Source: Paracoccaceae bacterium
Lineage (GTDB): Bacteria; Pseudomonadota; Alphaproteobacteria; Rhodobacterales; Rhodobacteraceae
Direction of reading: 5' to 3'
DNA length: 19,749 bases
NCBI GenBank assembly: GCA_023134935.1
Contig: JAGLUD010000262.1
Location: 1-19,749 of the forward strand
Of this stretch, positions 8,360-15,994 are shown in pieces (the first letter of the stretch is position 1; every line of letters starts with the position of its first letter). The notes beneath the pieces are model-generated. The model had not been told where the DNA came from, searched no databases, and saw only the letters and a program-made list of their open reading frames with translations. The translations under genes were made by a program, and so were the position numbers.

Positions 8360-8812
8360 TTAATTGATGTTAGGGGCCTGTGGCTTGATTGCCCTATATT
8401 GCTCGCGAACGCCATCATCAGTTAACACGCGATTAATGGCTAGCAGCGTGTCGATATCTTGATCTTCGCACAGTTCCTGCATGAATTCGACTTCGTGAAT
8501 TGCAGCAACCATTGCAACGTCAGCGGAGGGGGCATCGTAAACCTTTAACATATGGTCCGCCAGATTTTGGCGTAACTCTTCCAACTCGACCTCGTGAATC
8601 TGCGCCACGATAACCAGTTTGGCGCGCCCGAAACTTTCCCCGCCTAACCAGCCGCTGGCGAATGCAAATTGCGCCTCGCTTGTCGTTCCGGCATCCGCCC
8701 AGTTTGCAAAGGCGAAACCGCCGCTAACCGCCCACTCGCCGTTTTCGGCAGGGCAGTCAAACTTGTCTAGGTCGGCTTCATCAAAGTGAATGGTTCTCGC
8801 GAGTTTCAGCAT
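8360..8812 (-). CDS. Conserved small protein of unknown function (DUF6505-like, tentative)
   Basis: A 150-aa soluble, acidic protein with no signal peptide or membrane helix. The opening MLKLARTIHFDEADLDKFD and the EWAVSGGFAF segment resemble a family I remember from Rhodobacterales as DUF6505; this label is from memory and unverified. The second half has two similar pieces, AQIHEVELEELRQ and AAIHEVEFMQELC, about 35 residues apart, which may be an internal repeat. It starts 7 nt after the mrp stop, with GAGG inside the end of mrp, so translation is probably coupled. It may assist Fe-S or cofactor work by context only. Confidence 0.75.
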   Translation of the reverse strand: MLKLARTIHFDEADLDKFDCPAENGEWAVSGGFAFANWADAGTTSEAQFAFASGWLGGESFGRAKLVIVAQIHEVELEELRQNLADHMLKVYDAPSADVAMVAAIHEVEFMQELCEDQDIDTLLAINRVLTDDGVREQYRAIKPQAPNIN

Positions 8813-8819
8813 TGTAACC

Positions 8820-9890
8820 TCAGATAATATCGTCAGCGATCAACTTACGGGCAATCATGCGGAATGCGTTAGCAGGTTTGCTATCAGGGTCAACGACCAC
8901 TATCGGCGCACCGGTGTCGGCTGCGGTACGAACGCCAATATCCAGCGGGATCTCCCCAAGGAATGCGAAACCTTTCTTTTCGGCTTCGGCTTTGGCGCCG
9001 CCATGCCCGAAAATGTGCTCCTCGTGTCCACACTCTGAACAGACGTGGGTGGACATGTTCTCGATCACACCAAGCACTGGCGTTGAGGTTTTGTTAAACA
9101 TATCCATGGCTTTACGAGCATCAATCAATGCTATGTCCTGCGGTGTGGAAACAATAATCGCCCCCTCTACCTCGGTCTTCTGGGCAAGCGTAAGCTGCAC
9201 ATCGCCTGTGCCCGGTGGCAGATCGATCAGCAGAAGATCAAGCTCGCCCCACTGCACTTGGTTAAGCATTTGCTGCAACGCGCCCATCAACATAGGACCA
9301 CGCCAGACCACGGCCTCGTCTTCCTTCATCATCAGGCCCATCGACATCATCGTTACGCCGTGATTACGCAATGGAATTATAAGTTTCCCGTCCGGCGACT
9401 TTGGACGATCCGAGATACCCATCATACGGGGTTGCGAAGGCCCGTAGATATCTGCGTCAAGCAGGCCAACTTTCAAACCTTCAGCCGCTAATGCCACCGC
9501 GAGGTTTGCAGACACCGTGGATTTGCCAACGCCGCCTTTGCCTGACGCAATCGCGACAATTTTCTTAACGCCGGGGATGTTTTGTGGACCAGCAGGGGCA
9601 GCGCGCTTGGCGCCTCCGCCCAGATTTGGTGGCGTGCTTGGGGTCGAATGCGCCGTTAATAAAGCGGAAACCTTATCGACACCATCAAGTGCTTCGAGCT
9701 TTTCGACAGCCGCCGCACGGATTGCTTCCATCGCAACACCCTGAGCCGACTCGACTTCCATTACAAAACGGACGTCACCACCTTCAACCGTCAGGGCGCG
9801 AACGATGTTGGCGCTAACGATATCTTTTTTGCTGAATGGGTCTTCGATTGTTCGAAGAACATCCTGTATTTGCTCGCGGGTAATGCTCAT
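8820..9890 (-). CDS. mrp: Mrp/ApbC-type Fe-S cluster carrier ATPase
   Basis: Cytoplasmic P-loop ATPase of the Mrp/NBP35 family that carries and delivers [4Fe-4S] clusters (356 aa). An N-terminal MIP18/DUF59-type domain (about 1-80) is followed by a Pro/Gly-rich linker. The deviant Walker A motif GKGGVGKST is at 117-125, then [14 protein letters not shown] and [15 protein letters not shown]. The cluster-binding pair is C284-x2-C287 (CSEC). Length and domain order are standard. It heads a minus-strand operon with the small protein and the RNA methyltransferase, which itself needs a [4Fe-4S] cluster, a sensible pairing. The ATG at 9890 has only a weak GGAA ribosome site. Confidence 0.93.
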   Translation of the reverse strand: MSITREQIQDVLRTIEDPFSKKDIVSANIVRALTVEGGDVRFVMEVESAQGVAMEAIRAAAVEKLEALDGVDKVSALLTAHSTPSTPPNLGGGAKRAAPAGPQNIPGVKKIVAIASGKGGVGKSTVSANLAVALAAEGLKVGLLDADIYGPSQPRMMGISDRPKSPDGKLIIPLRNHGVTMMSMGLMMKEDEAVVWRGPMLMGALQQMLNQVQWGELDLLLIDLPPGTGDVQLTLAQKTEVEGAIIVSTPQDIALIDARKAMDMFNKTSTPVLGVIENMSTHVCSECGHEEHIFGHGGAKAEAEKKGFAFLGEIPLDIGVRTAADTGAPIVVVDPDSKPANAFRMIARKLIADDII

Positions 9891-9916
9891 TTTATGGGTT
9901 CCATATCGGTATATAC

Positions 9917-9933
9917 GTTAAGTTGCCCTTAAC
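9917..9933. promoter_or_regulatory. Inverted repeat upstream of mrp, candidate operator
   Basis: GTTAAG (9917-9922) and CTTAAC (9928-9933) form a perfect 6-bp inverted repeat with a 5-nt spacer. It is immediately followed by the 8-bp palindrome ATGCGCAT (9934-9941). It lies 27-43 nt upstream of the mrp ATG, where an mrp promoter would be expected. No regulator is identified. Confidence 0.35.
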
Positions 9934-10065
9934 ATGCGCATTCGCAAACCTTAGGCAAGTGGCTGAGCAAATAAAGATACCTAAAAAACGTAGATATTAT
10001 TCACTTTATTGCATGTTAAATAGCGAGTTGGCACTAACTTACCCCGCATTTTGGGGCCGTTAAAG

Positions 10066-10093
10066 TTGCAAAGGTAGGTGCGTTTTGTAAAAT
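10066..10093 (+). promoter_or_regulatory. Candidate sigma70-type promoter of the phnD operon
   Basis: TTGCAA (10066-10071) and TAAAAT (10088-10093) are separated by 16 nt in the 307-bp divergent gap between mrp and phnD. Transcription would start near 10100, giving a leader of about 95-100 nt. I saw no Pho-box-like pair of CTGTCAT repeats, so phosphate control through PhoB is not supported by sequence. Confidence 0.45.
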
Positions 10094-10147
10094 TTCCGAC
10101 AAATTGAACAAAATAGAACAAAACGAAACAAAAGTGTTTGCGTTTTG
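10079..10147 (+). repeat. TGCGTTTTG direct repeat, two copies exactly 60 bp apart
   Basis: The 9-mer occurs at 10079-10087, directly abutting the predicted -10, and at 10139-10147 in the leader. A 60-bp step is close to six helical turns, as expected for two operators bound on one DNA face. Between them A-rich elements GAACAAAA (10106, 10116) and GAAACAAAA (10125) recur at about 10-bp steps. Confidence 0.5.
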
Positions 10148-10151
10148 CTTC
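10116..10151 (+). promoter_or_regulatory. AT-rich inverted repeat / leader hairpin upstream of phnD
   Basis: GAACAAAACGAAACA (10116-10130) can pair with TGTTT, CGTTTTG and TTC (10135-10151) around the loop AAAG. This gives 15 base pairs broken only by bulged G10140 and C10148. It sits in the predicted leader, about 47 nt before the phnD start. It could be a DNA operator or an RNA leader hairpin; there is no T-run straight after it that would suit a terminator. Confidence 0.5.
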
Positions 10152-10197
10152 TTAATCGTCCCTAATTCCCACCAAGAAAATCAACAAGGAGGATACA

Positions 10198-11172
10198 ATG
10201 ATAAAAACTAACTATTTGTTAAGTGCTGCTGCTGTAGCATTGGTTTCCAGCTTTGGTGCGGCGCAAGCGGCTGAAGATTGCCCACGTGGCACGTTGGATG
10301 AGCGCTATTGCGACCGCAACGGCGACCTTTTGGCTGATGCGCCAACGGATGCCGCAGATTTTGCCGACCCAGACACGCTGATTTTTGCGTATACACCGGT
10401 TGAAGATCCGGCCGTATATAAAGCAGTCTGGTCCGATTTCCTTGACTACATGGAAGAAGTAACTGGCAAAGACGTCATTTTCTTCCCAGTTCAGTCAAAT
10501 GCTGCTCAGATCGAGGCTATGCGCTCCGGTCGTTTGCACATCGCTGGTTTCAACACCGGTTCCAACCCGTTGGCTGTTAACTGTGCGGGCTTCAACCCGT
10601 TCACAATCATGGCTTCGCTTGATGGCAACTTCGGCTACGAGATGGAAATCCTGACCTACCCTGGTTCGGGCATCGAAAGTGTTGAAGACATCAAAGGTGG
10701 CGTTCTTGCGTTCACATCGCCAACTTCGAACTCCGGCTTCAAGGCGCCTTCCGCGATCTTGAAAGGTGACTTCGATATGTTGCCTGATCGTGACTTCGAA
10801 CCTGCATTCTCGGGTAAGCATGACAACTCCATTCTGGGCGTTGCCAATCACGATTACCCAGCAGCATCGATCGCAAACTCGGTTCTTAGCCGTATGGTTA
10901 GCCGTGGCGTGATTGAAGCAAGTGACGTGATTTCGATCTATAAATCACAAACGTTCCCGACTACCGGTTTCGGTATTGCGCACAACCTTGAACCTGAACT
11001 GGCGGCGAACATTCGCAAGTCGTTCTTCACGTTCGATTGGGAAGGCACATCGCTTCAGGAAGAGTTCGAGAAGTCTAACGAAGGTCAGTTCCTTCCAATG
11101 ACTTACCAGGAATTCTGGGACGTTATCCGCAAGATTGATACTGCCAACGGCGTATCCTACGCTTGCGAATAA
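10198..11172 (+). CDS. phnD: PhnD-family phosphate/phosphonate-type ABC substrate-binding protein
   Basis: Periplasmic binding protein of the PhnD family (324 aa). The signal peptide covers residues 1-24 with cleavage likely after AAQA. The mature protein has the family's anion-binding loop TSNSG (T176-G180) and SGKHDNSILGV with H208, both matching E. coli PhnD ligand regions. DYPAASI stands where many homologues have EVDAAA, so an acidic contact for an amino group may be moved or absent. The ligand may therefore be a phosphonate, phosphite, phosphate ester or another small phosphorus compound. Cysteines near both ends (C28, C39 and the ACE terminus) could form disulfides. A strong AAGGAGG precedes the ATG. 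A terminator-like hairpin after the stop suggests higher expression than phnC-E. Confidence 0.88.
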   Translation: MIKTNYLLSAAAVALVSSFGAAQAAEDCPRGTLDERYCDRNGDLLADAPTDAADFADPDTLIFAYTPVEDPAVYKAVWSDFLDYMEEVTGKDVIFFPVQSNAAQIEAMRSGRLHIAGFNTGSNPLAVNCAGFNPFTIMASLDGNFGYEMEILTYPGSGIESVEDIKGGVLAFTSPTSNSGFKAPSAILKGDFDMLPDRDFEPAFSGKHDNSILGVANHDYPAASIANSVLSRMVSRGVIEASDVISIYKSQTFPTTGFGIAHNLEPELAANIRKSFFTFDWEGTSLQEEFEKSNEGQFLPMTYQEFWDVIRKIDTANGVSYACE

Positions 11173-11187
11173 TTCGATAAACTAATG

Positions 11188-11220
11188 GTGCCCGCGTGTG
11201 AAAATGCGCGGGCACTTTTT
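11188..11220 (+). terminator. Terminator-like hairpin between phnD and phnC
   Basis: GTGCCCGCG (11188-11196) pairs perfectly with CGCGGGCAC (11207-11215) across a 10-nt loop, followed by TTTTT (11216-11220). It lies 15 nt after the phnD stop and 20 nt before the phnC start. It probably acts as a partial terminator or a 3'-end stabiliser. Binding-protein genes often carry one so that they are made in excess. Confidence 0.8.
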
Positions 11221-11240
11221 ATGGGTTAGGGTCTGAATAG

Positions 11241-12029
11241 ATGTTGAAGTTAGAAAAGCTCACTAAAGTTTACAAAACCGGAGACAAGGCGCTTAGCGAC
11301 GTCGATCTGGAGGTTGGCAAAGGGCAGGTTATCGCGCTCATTGGCCCCTCGGGTGCTGGTAAAAGCACGCTGATCCGTTGTATTAATCGCCTCGTGGATC
11401 CGAGCAGTGGCACGGCCACTCTGGATGGTGTCAACCTGACATCGCTGGGTTCGGGCGCGCTGCGCCGCGAGCGTCGTCGTATGGGTATGATTTTTCAGGA
11501 ATATGCGCTGGTTGAGCGCCTGACGGTGATGGAAAACGTCCTGTCCGGTCGTCTCGGGTATGTAGGTTTCTGGCGCAGTTTCCTGCGTAAATTCCCACAA
11601 TCCGATGTGGACGAGGCGTATCGCCTTCTGGACCGTGTTGGCCTGCTGCACATGGCTGACAAACGCGCCGATGAACTTTCCGGTGGCCAACGCCAGCGCG
11701 TAGGTATCTGTCGTGCGTTGATACAGGATCCGGCATTGTTGTTGGTAGATGAACCGACAGCATCGCTTGACCCGAAAACTTCGCGCGAAATTATGCGTCT
11801 GATAACCGAGATGTGTAAGGAACGTGGCTTGGCTGCGATCATTAACATTCACGACGTGAATCTGGCACAAATGTTTGTGCAGCGCGTTGTAGCGTTGAAC
11901 TTGGGCGAAATCATCTTTGATGGTGGTCCGACCGAGCTAACGCCAGATGTACTGACTCGCATTTACGGTGAAGAAGACTGGGAAGCCACCATCGAGACCG
12001 TGGATGACGACGAGGAGGGTGAAGCGTGA
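11241..12029 (+). CDS. phnC: Phosphonate-type ABC transporter ATP-binding protein
   Basis: Cytoplasmic ATPase that powers the PhnD-linked importer (262 aa). Walker [10 protein letters not shown] is at 35-43. A Q-loop lies in [26 protein letters not shown], a form typical of PhnC. The signature LSGGQRQRV begins near 146. Walker [14 protein letters not shown] and the H-loop NIHDVNLA follow. The C-terminus is acidic. The stop overlaps the GTG start of the first permease gene (GTGA), so the genes are translationally coupled. Confidence 0.92.
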   Translation: MLKLEKLTKVYKTGDKALSDVDLEVGKGQVIALIGPSGAGKSTLIRCINRLVDPSSGTATLDGVNLTSLGSGALRRERRRMGMIFQEYALVERLTVMENVLSGRLGYVGFWRSFLRKFPQSDVDEAYRLLDRVGLLHMADKRADELSGGQRQRVGICRALIQDPALLLVDEPTASLDPKTSREIMRLITEMCKERGLAAIINIHDVNLAQMFVQRVVALNLGEIIFDGGPTELTPDVLTRIYGEEDWEATIETVDDDEEGEA

Positions 12030-12838
12030 GCGTGACACTCGAATCCCAAGTCGGTACGCCTTGGAAAAAACCGCCGTTCATTCAAAACTCCACCATTCGG
12101 TGGGGATTGCTGATCATTGCAACGGTGTATTTCTTCATGGCTCTTGGCTCCATGGACGTGAACTGGGAACGCGTTTACTTTGGGTTGGAACGTGGTCGCC
12201 GGTTTGTGGCCGCCTTCCTGCACCCTGATTTCGGGTCGCGGGCGTCTGATATCAAAGAAGGGATGATGGAGAGTGTGATTATGACCGTCACATCGACCGT
12301 TGTCGGTATCACGATCTCTATCCCGATTGCACTTGGTGCAGCGCGCAATATTGCGCCTTTGCCTGTATATCTGGTTTGTCGGTTCATCATTTCTATATCG
12401 CGGGCGCTGAACGAAATCATCGTGGCGATCCTGTTCGTGGCCATCTTCGGGTTCGGCCCGTTAGCTGGATTCCTGACGCTTAGCTTCGCAACTATCGGCT
12501 TCCTCGCTAAACTTTTGGCTGAGGAGATCGAGGATATGAACAAAGTGCAAGCCGAGGCTGTTAAGGCAACTGGTTCAAGCTGGTTGCAATGGATTAACTT
12601 CGGAGTGCAACCTCAGATTATGCCACGTTTAATAGGCCTTTCGATCTATCGCCTAGACATCAATTTCCGTGAATCAGCCGTTCTAGGATTGGTTGGCGCG
12701 GGTGGTATTGGCGCAACGCTGAACACCGCGTTTGACCGCTATGAGTTTGACACGGTGGCAGCCATTCTGTTGATCATAATCGTTGTCGTCATGATACTCG
12801 AGTATCTGTCGGGTATTATCAGAGCGAGGGTTCAGTAA
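12026..12838 (+). CDS. phnE: Phosphonate-type ABC transporter permease (first PhnE)
   Basis: Inner-membrane permease, 270 aa, with about six helices. The conserved cytoplasmic coupling loop is [24 protein letters not shown], and the PhnE motif [22 protein letters not shown] follows it. A GTG start at 12026 overlaps the phnC stop. Its own stop overlaps the next start (TAATG). It forms the channel together with the second PhnE. Confidence 0.9.
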   Translation: MSVTLESQVGTPWKKPPFIQNSTIRWGLLIIATVYFFMALGSMDVNWERVYFGLERGRRFVAAFLHPDFGSRASDIKEGMMESVIMTVTSTVVGITISIPIALGAARNIAPLPVYLVCRFIISISRALNEIIVAILFVAIFGFGPLAGFLTLSFATIGFLAKLLAEEIEDMNKVQAEAVKATGSSWLQWINFGVQPQIMPRLIGLSIYRLDINFRESAVLGLVGAGGIGATLNTAFDRYEFDTVAAILLIIIVVVMILEYLSGIIRARVQ

Positions 12839-13653
12839 TGCCTATTAATGATAAAAACGGCGTAAAAGTCTGGCAAGTTCGTGACCGCAATTCGCAACTG
12901 ATCCGTTGGGCAATGTGGATGGCTGCGGGGATTATTTTCTACGTTAGCTGGATGAAAATCTCTGATCAAACCACATGGTTCTTCGTTTACGATGCCCCGC
13001 GGATTGCGGCAGATATTGGCGGGCGGGCTTTCCCGCCGCGTTGGAGCTATATTTCCCAACTTGGCAAGCCGATCTGGGATACGTTGAATATAGCCACGCT
13101 TGGTACGTTCTTTGCGCTTTGTATGGCTGTTCCAATTGCCTTTCTTGCTGCGCGAAATACAACACCGAGCAAGTTGTTCATTCGTCCAATCGCGCTTTTG
13201 ATTATCGTGTCCACACGCTCTATCAACTCGCTTATCTGGGCGCTGTTGCTGGTGTCTATCATTGGACCGGGCGTGTTTGCCGGTATGGTTGCGATTTCCA
13301 TTCGGTCCATCGGGTTCTGCGCTAAACTGTTGTATGAAGCGATTGAAGAGATCGATGAAAATCAGGTCGAGGCGATCACTGCAACGGGTGCCACGCGTTG
13401 GCAGACAATGGTTTTCGGTATCGTTCCCCAAATCCTTCCAGCCTTCGCAGGTATTGCCGTGTTCCGTTGGGACATCAACATCCGCGAATCCACAGTGCTG
13501 GGTCTTGTGGGCGCGGGCGGCATCGGGTTGCAGTTGCAATCTTCGCTGAACACGCTGGCATGGCCGCAGGTCTCGCTAATTCTGGCTGTAATTCTGGTTG
13601 CCGTTGTTATAGGCGAGTGGGTGTCCGCCAAAGTGCGCGGCGCGATTATCTAG
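12838..13653 (+). CDS. phnE: Phosphonate-type ABC transporter permease (second PhnE)
   Basis: Paralogue of the preceding permease (271 aa). Coupling loop EAITATGATRWQTMVFGIVPQILP and motif [21 protein letters not shown] match it closely, suggesting an old gene duplication and a heterodimeric channel. Its N-terminal third is the least similar part. It starts in a TAATG overlap. The stop codon lies within the ribosome site (AGGA) of the HAD gene 8 nt downstream. Confidence 0.9.
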   Translation: MPINDKNGVKVWQVRDRNSQLIRWAMWMAAGIIFYVSWMKISDQTTWFFVYDAPRIAADIGGRAFPPRWSYISQLGKPIWDTLNIATLGTFFALCMAVPIAFLAARNTTPSKLFIRPIALLIIVSTRSINSLIWALLLVSIIGPGVFAGMVAISIRSIGFCAKLLYEAIEEIDENQVEAITATGATRWQTMVFGIVPQILPAFAGIAVFRWDINIRESTVLGLVGAGGIGLQLQSSLNTLAWPQVSLILAVILVAVVIGEWVSAKVRGAII

Positions 13654-13661
13654 GATTTATC

Positions 13662-14561
13662 ATGGCGTCTGATGCTGATTGGGCTTTTGCTCAATATGAA
13701 AAAGTGCGGGATGCTTTGCCGACGGCGAAGTTTCCTGCGCGCTCCACTCAAATCTCGAATATTGGCGAGGTGGCCGACCATTTCGACGTTTATCTGCTCG
13801 ATGCATTCGGCGTTCTGAATATCGGCAATACGGTTATCGAAGGTGCACCAAAACGCGTGGCTGCGTTGCAGGCGGCCGGCAAGCAGGTGTTTGTTGTGAC
13901 CAACGGGGCGTCGCTGCCACCGGAGGTTTCCTTGGCTAAGTATCGCCAGTTTGGCTTTGATTTCAAACAATCTGACGTAATCGCCAGCCGTGATGCATTG
14001 AGCATCGGCCTGATTGGTCGTCCCGAGAGACTTTGGGGTGTTATGGCGTTGGAACAATCCAAGTTGGAAGACTTCCCCGTGCCTTGCGTTCGACTGGGCT
14101 TGGATGCGGCGCTTTATGATCAAGTGGAGGGCTTTATCCTGCTGGGTAGCGCCCCTTGGACAGAGGCGCATCAGGATATGATGATCTCCTCTCTGAAGCG
14201 TAACCCGCGGCCTGTGATGGTTGGTAATCCTGACATTGTAGCACCGCGTGAAACGGGATTGTCGCTGGAGCCGGGTTGGTACGCACATGACCTTAGCCAC
14301 AGAACCGGAATCAAACCGGAGTTTTTTGGTAAACCGTTCACCAATGTTTATGACCTTGCGTTGGCGCAGGTTGATCCGTCGATTCCGCGTGAACGGATTG
14401 CCATGGTCGGAGACACGTTACACACAGATGTGTTGGGCGGGGCCGCGATTGGCGTGAAGACTATTCTAATTACGGATTATGGTCTTTTCGCGGGCAAGGA
14501 TGTCACTGGATATATCAAAGACAGCGGTATCGTGCCTGATTGGATTTCAAAGCACACTTAA
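13662..14561 (+). CDS. HAD-IIA family hydrolase (TIGR01459-like), phosphatase-like
   Basis: Cytoplasmic HAD-superfamily class IIA protein, 299 aa from the ATG at 13662. This start has AGGA 5 nt upstream and excludes an in-frame extension back to 13398 that would overlap phnE. Motif I is LLDAFGVLNIG with D47 as nucleophile, but the usual second Asp (D+2) is Phe49. I recall TIGR01459 members having DxWGV here, so this is a family trait that may change the chemistry. VTNGAS is motif II, and AMVGDTLHTDVLGGAAIG is the GDxxxxD motif IV. Its tight link to the PhnDCEE genes suggests it acts on the imported phosphorus compound. Alternatively it is a general or flavin-related phosphatase that happens to sit here. 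Confidence 0.85.
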   Translation: MASDADWAFAQYEKVRDALPTAKFPARSTQISNIGEVADHFDVYLLDAFGVLNIGNTVIEGAPKRVAALQAAGKQVFVVTNGASLPPEVSLAKYRQFGFDFKQSDVIASRDALSIGLIGRPERLWGVMALEQSKLEDFPVPCVRLGLDAALYDQVEGFILLGSAPWTEAHQDMMISSLKRNPRPVMVGNPDIVAPRETGLSLEPGWYAHDLSHRTGIKPEFFGKPFTNVYDLALAQVDPSIPRERIAMVGDTLHTDVLGGAAIGVKTILITDYGLFAGKDVTGYIKDSGIVPDWISKHT

Positions 14562-14585
14562 GTACGCAGTGTAACATTTCATTTT

Positions 14586-14623
14586 TGCCCATTGGCAAAG
14601 ATGAGTATTTTTGAAAGAGTGAA
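14586..14623 (+). other. Gene-end sequence: small hairpin plus GATGAGTATTTTTGAAAGA motif
   Basis: TGCC-CATT-GGCA (14586-14597) is followed by GATGAGTATTTTTG and GAAAGAGTGAA. A similar GAGTATTTTTGG...AGATGAAG string is, from memory, frequent after genes in Rhodobacterales. It may serve as a terminator or 3'-processing signal of the phn operon, but the hairpin is short. Confidence 0.35.
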
Positions 14624-14655
14624 CGGGAAATTACCTATTTACAGGAGGCATTGCC

Positions 14656-15519
14656 ATGCGATTTGAGTCGCCAGACACTATCGAGCAGGCCGTTGAGCTG
14701 TTAAACACGTGCGACGGGATTTCGCGTTTGTTGGCTGGCGGGACTGATGTTTTGGTTCAATTACGCTTGGCGTTGGTTGAACCGGATTTGATCGTAGACA
14801 TCAAGAATATTGCAGGAATGCGGAATATAACGGCCGAGGATGGTGGGTTCCGTATTGGGGCTGCGGTTTCCGGTGCCGAAATGGGCGAACACGAGGGGCT
14901 TGTAGCCCTTTGGCCCGGCGTAGTCGAAGCGATGGAGCTGGTTGGCTCCACGCAGGTTCAGGGCCGTGCCACGCTCGCAGGGAACCTTTGTAATGCTTCA
15001 CCAGCTGCGGACAGTGTGCCGGCGATGGTCGTGGCCAACGCGGTTGCAAGGATTGTCGGCCCGAATGGAACGCGCGACTGTCCTGTGATCGACATTCCGG
15101 TTGGTCCAAGCAAAACATCCTTGGCAAAGGGTGAGGTTATCACTTCGATCTATCTGCCAGCGCGTCCTGATAATTCTGGCGATGCGTATTTGCGGTTTAT
15201 CCCTAGAACGGAGATGGACATCGCGGTTTCCTCGGCTGGTGTGAACCTGACGATTGATAGTGCCGGTGTGGTTACGCAAGCACAGGTATCGCTTGGTGCG
15301 GTGGCGCCGACAGTGTTGGTGGTGGATGATGCAGCCAAGGCGATTATTGGAACCAAGCTGGACGACGACGCGATCAGCGCATTGCAAGCGGCCTGTTCTG
15401 CGGCTTGCAATCCGATTGACGACAAACGTGGAACGGTGGAGTTCCGCACCAAAACCGCAGGCGTAATGGCTAAGCGCGCAGCGCTAATTGCCTATAGCCG
15501 CGCAGGAGGTTCGAAATGA
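14656..15519 (+). CDS. Molybdenum hydroxylase FAD-binding subunit (CoxM/XdhB-like)
   Basis: Medium, FAD-carrying subunit of a xanthine dehydrogenase/CO dehydrogenase-family enzyme (287 aa). The first FAD site is LLAGGTDVLVQLR, followed by VDIKNIAGMRNI. The second is GSTQVQGRATLAGNLCNASPAADS, with the C-terminal CO_deh_flav_C-type region at about 170-280. It passes electrons from the 2Fe-2S subunit to FAD and an acceptor. A good AGGAGG precedes the ATG. Its stop overlaps the 2Fe-2S gene start (ATGA). It opens a four-gene operon in M-S-L order, the order of coxMSL. Confidence 0.92.
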   Translation: MRFESPDTIEQAVELLNTCDGISRLLAGGTDVLVQLRLALVEPDLIVDIKNIAGMRNITAEDGGFRIGAAVSGAEMGEHEGLVALWPGVVEAMELVGSTQVQGRATLAGNLCNASPAADSVPAMVVANAVARIVGPNGTRDCPVIDIPVGPSKTSLAKGEVITSIYLPARPDNSGDAYLRFIPRTEMDIAVSSAGVNLTIDSAGVVTQAQVSLGAVAPTVLVVDDAAKAIIGTKLDDDAISALQAACSAACNPIDDKRGTVEFRTKTAGVMAKRAALIAYSRAGGSK

Positions 15520-15992
15520 GCAAGATACATGTAAGCACATCGATTAATGGCGATGCTGTCGAATATCTGTGCGACCCAAGTGAGACTTTGCTGGACGTTC
15601 TTCGCAACCGCGTAGGCCTGACCGGCGCGAAAGAAGGTTGTGGTTCGGGCGACTGCGGCGCTTGCTCGGTTGAACTGGACGGGCGTCTGGTTTGTTCGTG
15701 TCTGGTGCTGGCAGCCGAGGCTGAGGGCAAAGAGGTGTCCACGGTTGAAGGCATGGCTGACGGCGAGAAACTGCACGTGTTGCAGCAGAAAATTCTCGAT
15801 CACGCGGCGTTGCAATGTGGCGTTTGTACTCCGGGTATTCTGGTGGCGGCCAAGGCGTTGTTGGAAAAGAACCCTGACCCGACAGAGACCGAGGTTCGGT
15901 ACTGGCTGGCCGGCAACCTGTGTCGTTGCACAGGGTACGATAAAATTATCCGCGCGGTAATGGATGCCGCTGCTGAAATGCGGGGGGCCTGA
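15516..15992 (+). CDS. Molybdenum hydroxylase 2Fe-2S subunit (CoxS-like)
   Basis: Small electron-transfer subunit with two [2Fe-2S] clusters (158 aa). The plant-ferredoxin-type cluster uses C42, C47, C50 and C62 (GCGSGDCGAC...CSC). The second, all-helical domain has C101-x2-C104 and C136-x-C138 (CGVC, CRC). It has no signal peptide, so the enzyme is cytoplasmic. Length and spacing are normal. Only 2 nt separate its stop from the start of the large subunit. Confidence 0.95.
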   Translation: MSKIHVSTSINGDAVEYLCDPSETLLDVLRNRVGLTGAKEGCGSGDCGACSVELDGRLVCSCLVLAAEAEGKEVSTVEGMADGEKLHVLQQKILDHAALQCGVCTPGILVAAKALLEKNPDPTETEVRYWLAGNLCRCTGYDKIIRAVMDAAAEMRGA

Positions 15993-15994
15993 TT

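Noticed and set aside
10029..10048. Sigma54-like -24 element (TTGGCAC) upstream of phnD
   Set aside because: The -12 part lacks the required GC at the correct spacing (TTACC instead of TTGCA).
10041..10056. CCCC...GGGG mini-hairpin in the mrp-phnD gap
   Set aside because: Only four base pairs, with no T-run and no clear position relative to a transcript.
13398..13661. N-terminal extension of the HAD protein back to 13398
   Set aside because: It would overlap the conserved C-terminal part of the second PhnE; the ATG at 13662 has AGGA upstream and gives the normal family start.
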